Below are positions 1 through 9,447 of a DNA stretch of 9,447 nt, one piece after another; the first letter of the stretch is position 1, and every line of letters starts with the position of its first letter. The notes beneath the pieces were generated by a model, which ran no database searches, was not told where the DNA came from, and saw nothing but the letters and a program-made list of their open reading frames with translations. Location: the NCBI GenBank assembly GCA_030625695.1, contig DAOUQK010000122.1, forward strand, positions 1-9,447, read 5' to 3'. The translations under genes and the position numbers were made by a program. The stretch is from Paracoccaceae bacterium. GTDB taxonomy: Bacteria > Pseudomonadota > Alphaproteobacteria > Rhodobacterales > Rhodobacteraceae.

Positions 1-2
1 TG

Positions 3-23
3 CGCGAAATTCTGGACGATTGA
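3..23 (+). CDS. C-terminal end of an upstream gene (partial, unidentified)
   Basis: The frame starting at base 3 reads R-E-I-L-D-D and then TGA at 21-23. The charged tail and the same orientation as the hydratase gene fit the last codons of a gene that begins left of the window. Seven codons are too few to name it, and chance cannot be excluded. If real, the 74-bp gap to the next start would allow either an operon or a separate promoter. Confidence 0.35.
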   Translation, partial: REILDD

Positions 24-97
24 CGCGCGGTTCTGCTTTTCAGCACCCCGGCTTTGCGTCAGATTGATGACAAACCATTTTCTAAAGGGGCCGCACC

Positions 98-877
98 ATG
101 GACTATCAGACAATTCGCCTAAAAATCAGTGACGGTCTGGCCATACTGACCCTGAACCGTCCGGAAAAGATGAACGCACTTAATACCCAGATGCGGGCAG
201 AAATCACCTTCGCCATGCGTGAGGCGGCGCAAACCGCCCGGGCCATCGTGATCACCGGCGAAGGGGCGGCGTTTTGCACCGGGCAGGATTTGGGCGATGC
301 CGGCAACAGTGGCGGTGTGCCGGATATGGAACGTACATTGCGGGACGAATACACCCCGATGCTGGAAGCGATCTTTGACTGCAAAGTTCCGACCATTGCC
401 GCCGTCAACGGACCGGCGGCGGGTGCGGGCGCCAGCCTGGCGTTGGCGACGGATGTGGTGATCGCCTCACAAAGTGCCTATTTCCTGCAAGCGTTCACCA
501 GGATCGGCCTGATGCCCGACGCCGGCGGCACCTGGTTCCTGCCGCGTCAGATGGGGCTGGCCAAGGCCATGGGCGCGGCCTTGTTTGCTGACAAGATCAG
601 CGCGCAGCAGGCCAGTGACTGGGGGATGATCTGGGAGGCGGTGGCGGATGACGCATTTGACGCCCATTGGCGCGCGCGCGCGCAGGTTCTGGCGCAGGGG
701 CCAACAGCGGCCTACGGCGCGGTCAAACAGGCGCTACGCGCCAGTTCCGGCAATTCTCTGCCTGATCAGCTGACGCTTGAGGCGCATTTGCAAGGCCAAT
801 GTGGTTTATCGCGCGATTTCCGCGAAGGCGTGGTGGCGTTTATGGAAAAGCGCCCCGCGAAATTCGAGGGGCGCTAA
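98..877 (+). CDS. paaG: Enoyl-CoA hydratase/isomerase, PaaG-like (crotonase superfamily)
   Basis: This is a 259-residue cytoplasmic crotonase-fold protein, the normal length for the family. The oxyanion-hole segments are visible at residues 60-65 (CTGQDL) and 105-111 (GPAAGAG). The stretch QAFTRIGLMPDAGGTWFLPR (131-150) is typical of PaaG, the ring 1,2-epoxyphenylacetyl-CoA isomerase of phenylacetate catabolism. Asp141 sits at the place of the family's catalytic aspartate. The start is supported by AAAGGGG at 84-90, 7 bases before ATG. No other phenylacetate gene (paaABCDE, paaZ, paaK) is present, so the substrate could instead be another enoyl-CoA in fatty-acid or aromatic breakdown. The crotonase family is certain; the PaaG subtype is likely from the motif, and the pathway is inferred. 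The last codons form half of a convergent terminator hairpin. Confidence 0.85.
   Translation: MDYQTIRLKISDGLAILTLNRPEKMNALNTQMRAEITFAMREAAQTARAIVITGEGAAFCTGQDLGDAGNSGGVPDMERTLRDEYTPMLEAIFDCKVPTIAAVNGPAAGAGASLALATDVVIASQSAYFLQAFTRIGLMPDAGGTWFLPRQMGLAKAMGAALFADKISAQQASDWGMIWEAVADDAFDAHWRARAQVLAQGPTAAYGAVKQALRASSGNSLPDQLTLEAHLQGQCGLSRDFREGVVAFMEKRPAKFEGR
849..875 (-). terminator. Rho-independent terminator for the RTX gene, inside the 3' end of the hydratase gene
   Basis: AGCGCCCC (849-856) pairs with GGGGCGCT (868-875) over 8 bp, and CGA/TCG pairs further inside the loop. On the minus strand the stem is followed directly by TTTTCC, a good intrinsic terminator for the RTX gene, whose stop lies about 30 bp before it. 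On the plus strand only a scattered T-rich stretch (881-893) follows, so it may also stop hydratase transcripts, more weakly. The hairpin uses the last coding codons of the hydratase gene. Confidence 0.65.
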
Positions 878-903
878 GGTCTTTCAGTTTATTTAGTGTC
901 GTG

Positions 904-2793
904 TCAGGCGGCAGTACTTTCCATTACCGCGATCTGGACATCAGCCATGGCAACCCCGGTCAGGGTCACAATCTGCACACCGTCCTGCAGAATGGTGGCA
1001 TTGCCATCGGTGTCCTCTGAGACTTCGATCACTGGCTCGGTGGTGCCTTTGGGATAATAATAGATCAGGGCATCATCAGCACTGTCATAATCCGTAACCT
1101 CGGCCACCTCGCCTGATGTGTTCTGCAGGATGACAAATTCATCCATGCCACCGCCGCCAGTCGCCGTATCACCGGCGCCGACAAACAACAGATCATCGCC
1201 CTTGCCGCCATCAAGAATATCGGCGCTGTCGTCTGCACCCATGGCCTGATCAGAGGTCGATTGCAAACCCGCGACGATGGCATCCAGATTATCCTGGGTG
1301 TCCCCCAGATTATCCTGGGTAATTCCGGTCGCCGCGTCGCCGCCCAGACCGCCATACAGTACGTCATCGCCGGTGCCGCCAAACACAGTGTCCTCGCCGG
1401 CACCCCCAACCAGAACGTCATGACCCGACCCGCCATCCAGCGTATCGTTGCCCTCAGCGCCGAGTAGCAGATCATGCTCTTCGTTGCCGTTCAACGTGTC
1501 ATCACCCAAGCCACCATACAACAGATCGTTGTTTGACCCGCCGTTCAGACTGTCATTCCCTGCGCCACCATCAATCAGATCGTCACCATCCGCACCGTGC
1601 AGGTTGTCTGCGCCTTGATCGCCGAGCAATTCATCGTCACCGGCCCCTGCGAACATGGTGTCATCGCCCTGACCGCCAAGCAATACATCGTCACCGTTAA
1701 ACCCCTGGAATGAATCGTCACCCGCACCACCGATCAGCACATCATCGCCGGGCGTACCATTTAAGGTCAGGTTGCCATCGCCGGGGTCAACATTTTCGGA
1801 CCCACCGGTGCCACGTTCAAGCAAAGCAATTGTGACATCACCCATGGCAACACCGGTCAGGACTGCAATCTGCTCTCCGTCCTGCAGAATGGTGGCATTG
1901 CCATCGGCGTCCTCGGAAACTTTGACATCCGGCTCGGCAGTGCCTTCGGGATAATAATAGACCAGGATATCATCTTGATTGTCATAGTCGGTAATCTCGG
2001 CCACTTCGCCTGACGTGCTCTGCGTCAGGACAAATTCATCCATGCCACCGCCGCCAGTGGCGGTATCGCCGGCACCAACAAACAACAGATCATCGCCAGC
2101 ACCGCCATCAAGAATATCGGTGCCGGTGTCCGCGCCTATTTGTTGATCCGAGGTGGACTGTAAACCGGCAAGAATGGCGTCCAGATTGTCGTGGGTATCC
2201 CCCAGGTTATCCTGTGTTATGTCGGCTGCCGCGCCGCCACCCGGACCGCCGTACAGCACGTCATCGCCGTTGCCGCCAACCAGTGTATCATCACCTTCGC
2301 CGCCCACCAGAACGTCATGACCCGACCCGCCATCCAGCGTGTCGTTGCCATCAACGCCAAGCAAAAGATCGTCTTCCTGATCGCCGTTCAGCGTGTCATC
2401 ACCAGACCCGCCATACACCAGATCATTATTCGAACCACCATTCAGACTGTCATTATCAGCGCCGCCATCAATAAGGTCGCTGCCATCGGCACCATGCAGA
2501 TTATCGGCACCCTGATTGCCGAACAATTCATCGTCACCGGCCCCTGCAAACATGGTATCATCACCCTGACCGCCGGTCAGTGTGTCGTCACCGTTAAAGC
2601 CTGAGAACACATCATCGCCGGCACCACCGGTCAGCACGTCATCGCCGGGTGTCCCATTTAAGATCTGGTCTTCGTCGCCAGGGTCGGGGTTTCCAGTGCC
2701 ACCATTTGTGTCGTCGTCATCATCTTTGACTTCATCATAAATTGCGGCAGCACCCAAAAAACCTGCCAAAATAAGCAAATAGATTTCCCACAT
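904..2793 (-). CDS. RTX calcium-binding repeat protein with two tandem 299-residue modules
   Basis: This 629-residue acidic protein belongs to the RTX (hemolysin-type calcium-binding repeat) group. Residues 2-19 are hydrophobic and are followed by an acidic stretch with five aspartates at 24-28. From residue 31 on, the protein is two tandem modules (31-329 and 330-628). Each module has 15 consecutive GGxGxDxxx nonapeptides (47-181 and 346-480), a non-RTX spacer rich in helix formers (about 190-222 and 489-521), a short further repeat (DILDGG(A/K)GDDLLFVGAGD), and a beta-rich cap starting SGEVAE(I/V)TDYD. RTX arrays fold into calcium-bound beta-rolls outside the cell. No protease, lipase or acyltransferase domain is seen, so the role may be adhesive, structural or calcium-sequestering (inference). 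The start has AAAGGGGG upstream at good spacing. The hydrophobic N-terminus is unusual, because type I-secreted RTX proteins normally carry only a C-terminal signal. No secretion genes lie nearby. Confidence 0.85.
   Translation of the reverse strand: MWEIYLLILAGFLGAAAIYDEVKDDDDDTNGGTGNPDPGDEDQILNGTPGDDVLTGGAGDDVFSGFNGDDTLTGGQGDDTMFAGAGDDELFGNQGADNLHGADGSDLIDGGADNDSLNGGSNNDLVYGGSGDDTLNGDQEDDLLLGVDGNDTLDGGSGHDVLVGGEGDDTLVGGNGDDVLYGGPGGGAAADITQDNLGDTHDNLDAILAGLQSTSDQQIGADTGTDILDGGAGDDLLFVGAGDTATGGGGMDEFVLTQSTSGEVAEITDYDNQDDILVYYYPEGTAEPDVKVSEDADGNATILQDGEQIAVLTGVAMGDVTIALLERGTGGSENVDPGDGNLTLNGTPGDDVLIGGAGDDSFQGFNGDDVLLGGQGDDTMFAGAGDDELLGDQGADNLHGADGDDLIDGGAGNDSLNGGSNNDLLYGGLGDDTLNGNEEHDLLLGAEGNDTLDGGSGHDVLVGGAGEDTVFGGTGDDVLYGGLGGDAATGITQDNLGDTQDNLDAIVAGLQSTSDQAMGADDSADILDGGKGDDLLFVGAGDTATGGGGMDEFVILQNTSGEVAEVTDYDSADDALIYYYPKGTTEPVIEVSEDTDGNATILQDGVQIVTLTGVAMADVQIAVMESTAA
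910..1806 (-). repeat. Tandem module 2 of the RTX gene (897 bp, codons 330-628)
   Basis: This is the second copy, abutting the first and ending one codon before the stop. Over the 15 nonapeptides about 114 of 135 residues match module 1 by hand count. The differences fall mostly at variable repeat positions. No net insertion or deletion separates the copies along their length. The divergence shows an old duplication kept under selection, not a recent one or an assembly artefact. Confidence 0.85.
1807..2703 (-). repeat. Tandem module 1 of the RTX gene (897 bp, codons 31-329)
   Basis: This is the first of two adjacent 897-bp units. Landmarks recur exactly 897 bp apart: GTCCTGCAGAATGGTGGCAT begins at 1879 here and at 982 in the second unit, and the LNGTPGDDVL codons begin at residue 45 here and at 344 in the second unit. 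It holds 15 nonapeptides, a helical spacer and a cap domain. 897 is divisible by 3 but not by the 27-bp repeat period, so a whole module was copied rather than the array slipping. Confidence 0.85.
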
Positions 2794-2844
2794 CGTGAAT
2801 CCCCCTTTTCAGAGGTAAATAAGGGCGAGATTAAGGCCGGGGTC

Positions 2845-2866
2845 AAACAAATTCATGAAATTGTTT
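2845..2866. promoter_or_regulatory. 22-bp palindrome, candidate operator upstream of the RTX gene
   Basis: Arms AAACAA (2845-2850) and TTGTTT (2861-2866) flank a perfect central TTCATGAA (2852-2859), with one A/A mismatch in between. The site lies about 50 bp before the RTX start. It touches a minus-strand TATAAA (2864-2869) that could be a -10 box. Such symmetry fits a dimeric helix-turn-helix regulator. The regulator is not identifiable, and AT-rich chance symmetry is possible. Confidence 0.4.
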
Positions 2867-2878
2867 ATAAATGGTTAA
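2864..2878 (-). promoter_or_regulatory. Possible CtrA-type site and -10 box of the RTX promoter
   Basis: On the minus strand the sequence reads TTAACCATTTATAAA. TTAA-N7-TAAA differs by one base from the CtrA consensus TTAA-N7-TTAA, and TTAACCAT is a known CtrA half-site form in alphaproteobacteria. The TATAAA within it resembles a -10 element, but no convincing -35 precedes it, which would fit an activated promoter. Such short sites occur often by chance in AT-rich gaps. Confidence 0.3.
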
Positions 2879-2948
2879 CAGTCGTCCGTGCATGCCGGGA
2901 TTGTCTTTTCATTCGGTACAATAGCGTGTGCCGGTCTTTCGGAACTTT

Positions 2949-2984
2949 AACGCGCGCCGCCATCAAAGTGGATCAGCGCGCGTT
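2949..2984 (-). terminator. Hairpin downstream of gltA, possible terminator
   Basis: AACGCGCGC (2949-2957) and GCGCGCGTT (2976-2984) form a perfect 9-bp stem with an 18-base loop, about 40 bp after the gltA stop. The GC-rich stem fits a transcript end. No clear U-run follows on the minus strand, so it could instead be a processing or stability hairpin. The rest of the 2794-3026 gap holds only the RTX control sites described separately. Confidence 0.4.
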
Positions 2985-3026
2985 TAGACATGTGTGATAC
3001 AGGTATGATTCGGGGCCTGACGCGTC

Positions 3027-4322
3027 TTACCGAGTTTCGATATCGGTATAGTTGCGGTTGGTTTCGCCATGATAAAGCTGCCGCGGGCGACCGATTTTCA
3101 ACTGTGGATCGGCAATCATTTCTTTCCACTGCGAAATCCAACCGACGGTGCGCGACAGTGCAAATATCGGCGTGAACATCGACGTGGGGAACCCCATCGC
3201 CTCAAGAATGATCCCGGAGTAGAAATCCACATTGGGAAACAGTTTCTTCTCGATGAAATAGGGATCGTTCAGCGCCACTTTTTCAAGCTCTTTAGCCACC
3301 TGAAGCAGTTCGTTATCCTCGACCCCCAGCAGTTCCAGCACCTCGTCGGCGGATTGTTTCAGAACCGTCGCGCGGGGATCGGTGTTTTTGTAAACCCGGT
3401 GGCCAAAGCCCATCAAACGGAACGGATCGTCGCGGTCCTTGGCCCGTGCGATGAATTCAGGAATACGATCAACCGTGCCAATTTCACGCAACATTTCCAG
3501 GCAGGCCTGATTGGCGCCGCCATGGGCCGGCCCCCAAAGACAGGCAACCCCGGCGGCGATACAGGCAAACGGATTGGCCCCGGAAGACGACGCAAGCCGA
3601 ACGGTCGAGGTTGACGCGTTTTGTTCGTGATCCGCATGAAGGGTGAAAATCCGGTCCATGGCGCGGGCCAGGATCGGGTTGACCTCATATTCCTCGCAAG
3701 GGACCGAAAAACACATGCGCAGGAAGTTGGACGCATAATCAAGGTCGTTACGCGGGTACACGAACGGCTGACCAACGGTGTATTTAAACGCCATCGCCAC
3801 AATGGTCGGCATCTTGGCGATCATCCGGATGGATGCCACTTCGCGCTGCCATTCGTCGTTGATATCCAGACTGTCGTGATAAAACGCCGACATTGCGCCG
3901 ATCACTCCGGTGATGATCGCCATAGGATGAGCATCACGCCGGAAGCCTCTGAAAAAATTCATCATTTGCTCGTGCACCATCGTGTGGTGGGTGACACGGG
4001 ATTCAAAATCTTCCAACTCGTCCACGGTCGGCAACTCGCCGTAAAGCAGCAGATAACAAACCTCAAGATAATGCGATTTACCCGCCAGTTGGTCGATCGG
4101 ATAGCCGCGATGCAACAGCTCTCCCTTATCGCCATCAATAAAGGTAATGGTGCTGTCGCAGGCGGCGGTCGAGGTAAAGCCGGGATCATAGGTAAACACG
4201 CCCGCCTGCGCGTAAAGCTTACGGATGTCGATCACATCCGGCCCGGCAGTGGGCGAATACATTGGCAATTCATAGGTCTCGCCATTCACGGTCAGTGTGG
4301 CGATTTTATTGTTATCGGTCAT
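3027..4322 (-). CDS. gltA: Citrate synthase (type II)
   Basis: This 431-residue enzyme condenses acetyl-CoA and oxaloacetate to citrate at the entry of the TCA cycle in the cytoplasm. The catalytic residues of the family are visible: His267 in the HGGAN segment, His308 in GFGHRVYKNTDPRA, and Asp366 in VDFYSG. The N-terminal part with TYDPGFTSTAACDSTITFID and the downstream HRGYPIDQLA match the Gram-negative hexameric type, which is often NADH-regulated. The start at 4322 is chosen because AGGAAGGA lies 7 bases upstream and the family N-terminus begins there. The frame stays open to 4409, but those extra 29 residues are not family-like. It lies 137 bp downstream of gltX on the same strand, with a hairpin in its leader, so it may have its own promoter. 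Confidence 0.96.
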   Translation of the reverse strand: MTDNNKIATLTVNGETYELPMYSPTAGPDVIDIRKLYAQAGVFTYDPGFTSTAACDSTITFIDGDKGELLHRGYPIDQLAGKSHYLEVCYLLLYGELPTVDELEDFESRVTHHTMVHEQMMNFFRGFRRDAHPMAIITGVIGAMSAFYHDSLDINDEWQREVASIRMIAKMPTIVAMAFKYTVGQPFVYPRNDLDYASNFLRMCFSVPCEEYEVNPILARAMDRIFTLHADHEQNASTSTVRLASSSGANPFACIAAGVACLWGPAHGGANQACLEMLREIGTVDRIPEFIARAKDRDDPFRLMGFGHRVYKNTDPRATVLKQSADEVLELLGVEDNELLQVAKELEKVALNDPYFIEKKLFPNVDFYSGIILEAMGFPTSMFTPIFALSRTVGWISQWKEMIADPQLKIGRPRQLYHGETNRNYTDIETR

Positions 4323-7300
4323 TAGGTTTTCCTTCCTGATTCCGGCCTCGTACGGGCAGGGACAACGTGTCAAACGTTGCCCATGCGGGTAAAGTCTGCG
4401 CGAACGCACACCTGTGGTCGTACCGCCAAGATGTTACCTGAGTGTTAAACCCAAGGCGATCAGCCAGCGGCGTCCTTTAGCCGGGTCAGGGTTTCATCGC
4501 GCCCCAACACCAGCATCATGTCAAATACCGAAGGGGTAATGGTGCGTCCGGCAAGGGCTGCACGCAGGGGTCCTGCCAGCTTGCCAAACTTTGACCCGCG
4601 CGCGCCGACAAAGGCGTTCAGGGTCTCCTCCAGGTCGTCTCGGGACCAGTTAACATTTTGCAGGTGCGGCGTCAATTCGTTCAGCATACCATCGTCTACA
4701 TTTGCCAGTGCCTTCACGGCCTTGTCATCTGGTTGCAAGGGGCGAGAGGCCAACACAAATTGCGCCTTTTCAATAAGTTCCGGGAATGTCTTCGCGCGAT
4801 CCTTCAGGCAATACATGGCCCGTTCCAATGCGTCTCCCTGTTGTTTGGTCAAAGCAGGTTCGCCTGCGGCCACCAGATAAGCTTCAAGCTCCTGCCGCAG
4901 CGCAGCATCATCCGCCACGGCCATATGCTGACCACATAGGTTCCCCAATTTTTTCAGATCAAACCGCGCCGGGCTTTTGCCAATTCCACCCAGATCAAAC
5001 CACGCTTTGGCCTGCCCATCGCTAAAGAACTCATCGTCCCCATGGCTCCACCCCAGCCGGGCCAAATAGTTTCGCATTCCCGCCGCCGGATAGCCCATCG
5101 CCTGATATTCCTGCGCCCCCAACGCGCCGTGCCGCTTGCTCAGCTTTTTGCCGTCGGGTCCGTGGATCAGCGGAATATGGGCCCAGACCGGCACGTCCCA
5201 GCCCATCGCGTCGTAAATCATCATCTGGCGCGCGGCATTGTTCACATGGTCATCGCCCCGGATCACATGGGTCACCCCCATATCATGATCATCGACCACC
5301 ACGGCAAGCATATAGACCGGGCTGCCATCGCTGCGCAGAATGATCATATCATCCAGCTGATCATGGCCGATCTTCACGTCGCCCTGCACCTGGTCCCGGA
5401 TCACCGTCATCCCGCCTTGCGGTGCCCTGATCCGAATCGCAAACGGCGCATCCGGTTGGGTCGCGGGTTCAGCATCGCGCCACGGCGAGCGGAACAAGGT
5501 ACTGCGCCCCTCGGCCTTCGCCGCCTCTCGTGCCAATACGATTTCATCCTGTGTTGAGAAGCACTTGAACGCCTTACCTGATGTAAGCAACGCTTGCGCC
5601 ACTTCCGCGTGACGCGCCGCTCCCGCCGATTGGCTGATCACCTCACCGTCATGATCCAGCCCCAGCCATGCCATGCCTTGCAGGATCGCCGCCGTCGCCT
5701 CAGGGGTTGAGCGCGCCTTGTCCGTATCCTCGATCCGCAACAGAAACTTGCCGCCGCGACCACGCGCATAAAGCCAGTTGAACAGCGCCGTTCGCGCGCC
5801 GCCGATATGCAGAAATCCGGTGGGCGACGGGGCAAAACGGGTGATAATAGTCTCGGACATCAGGGGATATTTACCTTTTGGTAACCAGTTAAGTTCTATG
5901 TTGAAGGCTATCTAGCGAGCCGTACAGCGGGGAGCAAGCATGCGCGCACTTGCGGCCATTGATCTGGTGCTCCTGAAACAGCGGGGGGCCTTGTTTGTCT
6001 GGTCCCCAGTGATATTGGCGATTGGCATCGGCGTCTATTTCGGCCTCTCGGTCGAACCCGAGGTGACGACTTATATCGCTCTGACCGTTTTGGCGATGGG
6101 ATGTGCGGGTGCTGTGCTGGCCCGACCGGGAAGTTGGGCGGCGCTAAGTTGGGCGCTGGCATTGGCAGCGGCAGGGTTCTGCCTTGCCGGGGCCCGCGCC
6201 CACCGCGTCGCCGACCCGGTGCTTGGCTGGCGCTATTATGGCCCGGTTGAAGGCCGGGTTGTGGCACTGGACCGCTCGGCGTCGGATGCATTGCGGGTTA
6301 CGTTGGACCGCGTGCGTCTTGAACGGGTTGGGCCGGACAAAACTCCGGCAAGGGTGCGTCTGTCGCTGCACGGGGGGGGCGATGATGGTGACGCAAATCT
6401 GCAACCCGGTCAACGGGTTATGACCACCGGTCATCTTTCCCCGCCAAACGGTCCGGCCGAACCCGGCGGCTTTGATTTTCGCCGTCACGCCTGGTTTGCG
6501 GGCCTCGGTGCTGTCGGTTATACCCGCAACCCGGTTCTGACCCAGGCCCCGGCTGATCAGGGTCGCGCTGGCCTGCGCGTCTTCACTATTCGCATGGCCG
6601 CCTCGGCCAGGGTTCGCGCGATTCTGCCGGGCGACATAGGCGGCTTTGCCGCCGCCATCACCACCGGCGACCGGTCTGGTATGGGGCAGGGCGCCCTGAA
6701 TGCCCTTCGCGCCAGTAACCTGGCGCATCTACTGGCAATATCCGGATTGCACATGGGTCTTTTGGCCGGGTTTGTCTTTGCCGTACTGCGCCTGTCGCTC
6801 GCCGCCATTCCCGCCATTTCCCTGCGGGTTCCGGTCAAGAAACTGGCTGCCATCGGTGCCCTGATGGCGGCCGGTGGCTATCTGATGCTGTCCGGCGGCA
6901 ATGTTGCCACTGAACGCGCATTTGTCATGGTCGCGGTGGTTTTGGGCGCGGTTCTGGTCGACCGGCGGGCGTTTTCCCTGCGCGCGGTGGCCATGGCCGC
7001 CCTGATTGTCTTAACCCTGCGCCCCGAAGCTTTGCTCGGCCCCGGTTTCCAGATGTCATTTGCCGCCACCACCGCCCTTGTGGCTGTGTTCGGTTGGATG
7101 CGGGACGCCAATTTCCATATTGGCCCCGATTGGTTGCGCCCGGTGCTGGGCGTGGTGATTTCCTCGGCCGTGGCCGGCATCGCCACCGCACCCTTTGCCG
7201 CAGCCCACTTCAACACGTTAGCGCATTACGGGTTGCTGGCTAATCTGGCATCGGTGCCGTTGATGGGCATTCTGGTGATTCCGGCTGCGGTTCTGGCGGT

Positions 7301-9447
7301 CTGCCTTGCCCCTTTTGGCCTTGAAATGATAGGTCTTTACCTGATGGGCTTGGGGCTGCGCTGGATTTTGGGTGTGGCCTATTGGGTGTCCGAACTGGAC
7401 GGCGCACGCGGCTATGTGGTCAGCCCCGGACCATGGGTCATCCCGTTGCTAAGTCTGGGGTTACTGTTCCTGATCATCTGGCAAGGCCGGGCGCGATTTG
7501 TGGGGATACTACCGGCGCTAGTCGCCTTCTGGCTTTGGTCAGGTGCCGAACGTCCGGCTGTTCTGGTGGCTGGCTCCGGCGGATTGGTCGGGGTAATGAC
7601 AGATCAGGGCCGCGCCCTGAGCAAACCGCGCGGGGCGGGGTTTGTAGCATCCGTCTGGCTTGAGAATGACGGCGACGGAAGTGGGCAGAAAGCAGCCGCC
7701 TTTCGTTGGCCAGAACAGGGTGGGCGGACGCAGGTCATCAAGACAGATACGCTTCAGATTGTGCACCTGATCGGTAAACGCGCCGTGGCCGGATTTGACG
7801 GTTGCAAAGCGGGACAGGTGATCATCGCCTCGGTGCCGATGACCCGGGCCGGGCCATGCAAGGTGTATGACCTTGAACGCCTGCGCACCACCGGGTCACT
7901 TGCAATAACCGACAAAGGCATTGTCACAGCCCGGGATTTGTCTGGCCAACGTATCTGGAACACAGCCCAACGAGCCAAACGCCGGTTCGTCCAAAAAGAT
8001 CAATAAGTACGGATCAACCCCACCAGTTTCCCTTGCACTTTCACCTGATCCGCCGGGTAAACGCGGGTTTCATAGGCGGGGTTCGCCGCCTCTAAAGCAA
8101 TCGAATTGCCCTTGCGCAGGAACCGCTTCAACGTCGCCTCCTGATCCTCGATCAGGGCCACGACGATATCGCCAGTTTCGGCCACTTCGCTTTCAAGGAT
8201 CACTACGATATCGCCACTGTTAATCCCGGCATCAATCATCGAATCCCCTTTGACTTCAAGGGCGTAATGCTCTCCTTGACCGGCCATCATCGAACCCGGA
8301 ACAGCCACATGATCAGTCACATGGGCAATCGCCTCGATCGGCACGCCGGCGGCAATCTGACCCATCAGCGGCACTTGGGTTGCCTGTGCGATCACCTCCT
8401 CAGCCCCTGCGGGGCGGGGCCCGTCGGGCCGGTCGCCGTTAATCACCCGAGGTCGGAAACCCGGGCCCGGTTCACCGCCCAGGGCCTCGGGCAGGCGGAC
8501 AATTTCGATGGCGCGGGCGCGGTGCGCCAAACGGCGGATGAACCCGCGTTCTTCCAGCGCTGTGATCAGCCGGTGAATGCCCGATTTGCTGCGCAGGGAC
8601 AGCGCCACTTTCATTTCATCAAAACTGGGTGGGACCCCGTCGCGTTGCAACCGTGTTTGAATAAACGTCAACAATTCCAATTGCTTCTTGGTCAGCATGC
8701 GCGATATCCCTTATTTGTTCACTATTTGTACGTTTACATTTGGTCTATGCATGTTCCCGTTTTGTGTCAAATGTTTTTGTGCGCGGTCTGCTAAAGTTGC
8801 AAATATTCCAGCTGTTCGCCGACACTCCGGGCGGGATCGTTTGGCGGGCGTACGACCAATACGTTGGACATCGCCAGAACGCTAAGAAGCGAGCTGTCCT
8901 GATTGTCGAATACGTGGATTTTGCCATGGCTAAAGGCGGCGCGCATGTAATGTTCGCGATCCCTATTGGGGCCAATATCATGAGACAACGGCGCGATTGG
9001 CAGCGGAGGGATATCCGCGCCCAATCCAAGCATTAACCGGATCATTGGCAGAATGAAGATCACCCCGCAAACCATTGCAGACACAGGATTACCCGGAAGG
9101 CCAATCATTGCCGCGTTCCCCATCCGACCGGCCATTAACGGCTTGCCGGGGCGCATGCGGATTTTGTAAAATGCGCGTTCCATGCCAAGGCTTTCCGCCA
9201 CCGGGCCCACCAGATCGTGATCGCCAACCGACGCGCCACCGATGGTGATGACAAGATCAGCACCTTCGGCCAGAGTGAATGCCATGGTAAGGGAAGAAAC
9301 GGTGTCACGGGCGATCGGCAGAATACGCACCTGCGCGCCAGCGTTTTCCAGTAACGCCTTGAGACCAAATGTGTTTGAGGCAATGATCTGATCCGGGCCG
9401 GGGTCCTCTCCGGGCATCACCAATTCGTCGCCAGTGGATATCAGCGC

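Overview
The window most likely comes from a marine alphaproteobacterium of the Rhodobacterales (Roseobacter-type). The reasons are the GC-rich coding style, the neighbourhood gltA / gltX / comEC / lexA / moeA, a 232-residue LexA with a long linker, and a LexA-box-like site of the alphaproteobacterial direct-repeat type (GTTC-N7-GTTC). This placement is inferred from gene order and protein style, not from a database search.

Layout, left to right. The last codons of an unknown upstream gene lie at 3-23 (+). A PaaG-type enoyl-CoA hydratase/isomerase follows at 98-877 (+). It converges on a large RTX-repeat protein at 904-2793 (-). A GC-rich hairpin at the 3' end of the hydratase gene can act as the terminator of the RTX gene. 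A 233-bp gap (2794-3026) holds an operator-like palindrome and a -10-like box for the RTX gene, and a hairpin after gltA. Next come citrate synthase gltA (3027-4322, -) and glutamyl-tRNA synthetase gltX (4460-5860, -). The ComEC/Rec2 DNA-uptake channel comEC (5940-8006, +) diverges from gltX. comEC overlaps the convergent SOS repressor gene lexA (8000-8698, -) by 7 bp. The C-terminal part of moeA (molybdenum cofactor synthesis, -) fills 8791 to the right edge.

Most genes are housekeeping: TCA cycle entry, tRNA charging, SOS control, DNA uptake and molybdopterin metabolism. The accessory element is the RTX protein. After a 30-residue hydrophobic and acidic head, it consists of two tandem 299-residue modules in register to the last residue. 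Each module has 15 calcium-binding nonapeptides, a predicted helical spacer and a beta-rich cap. No type I secretion genes are in the window. I see no CRISPR array, insertion sequence, tRNA or rRNA. Apart from the architecture of the RTX protein and the possible control sites around it, I found no clear sign of an undescribed multi-gene system.
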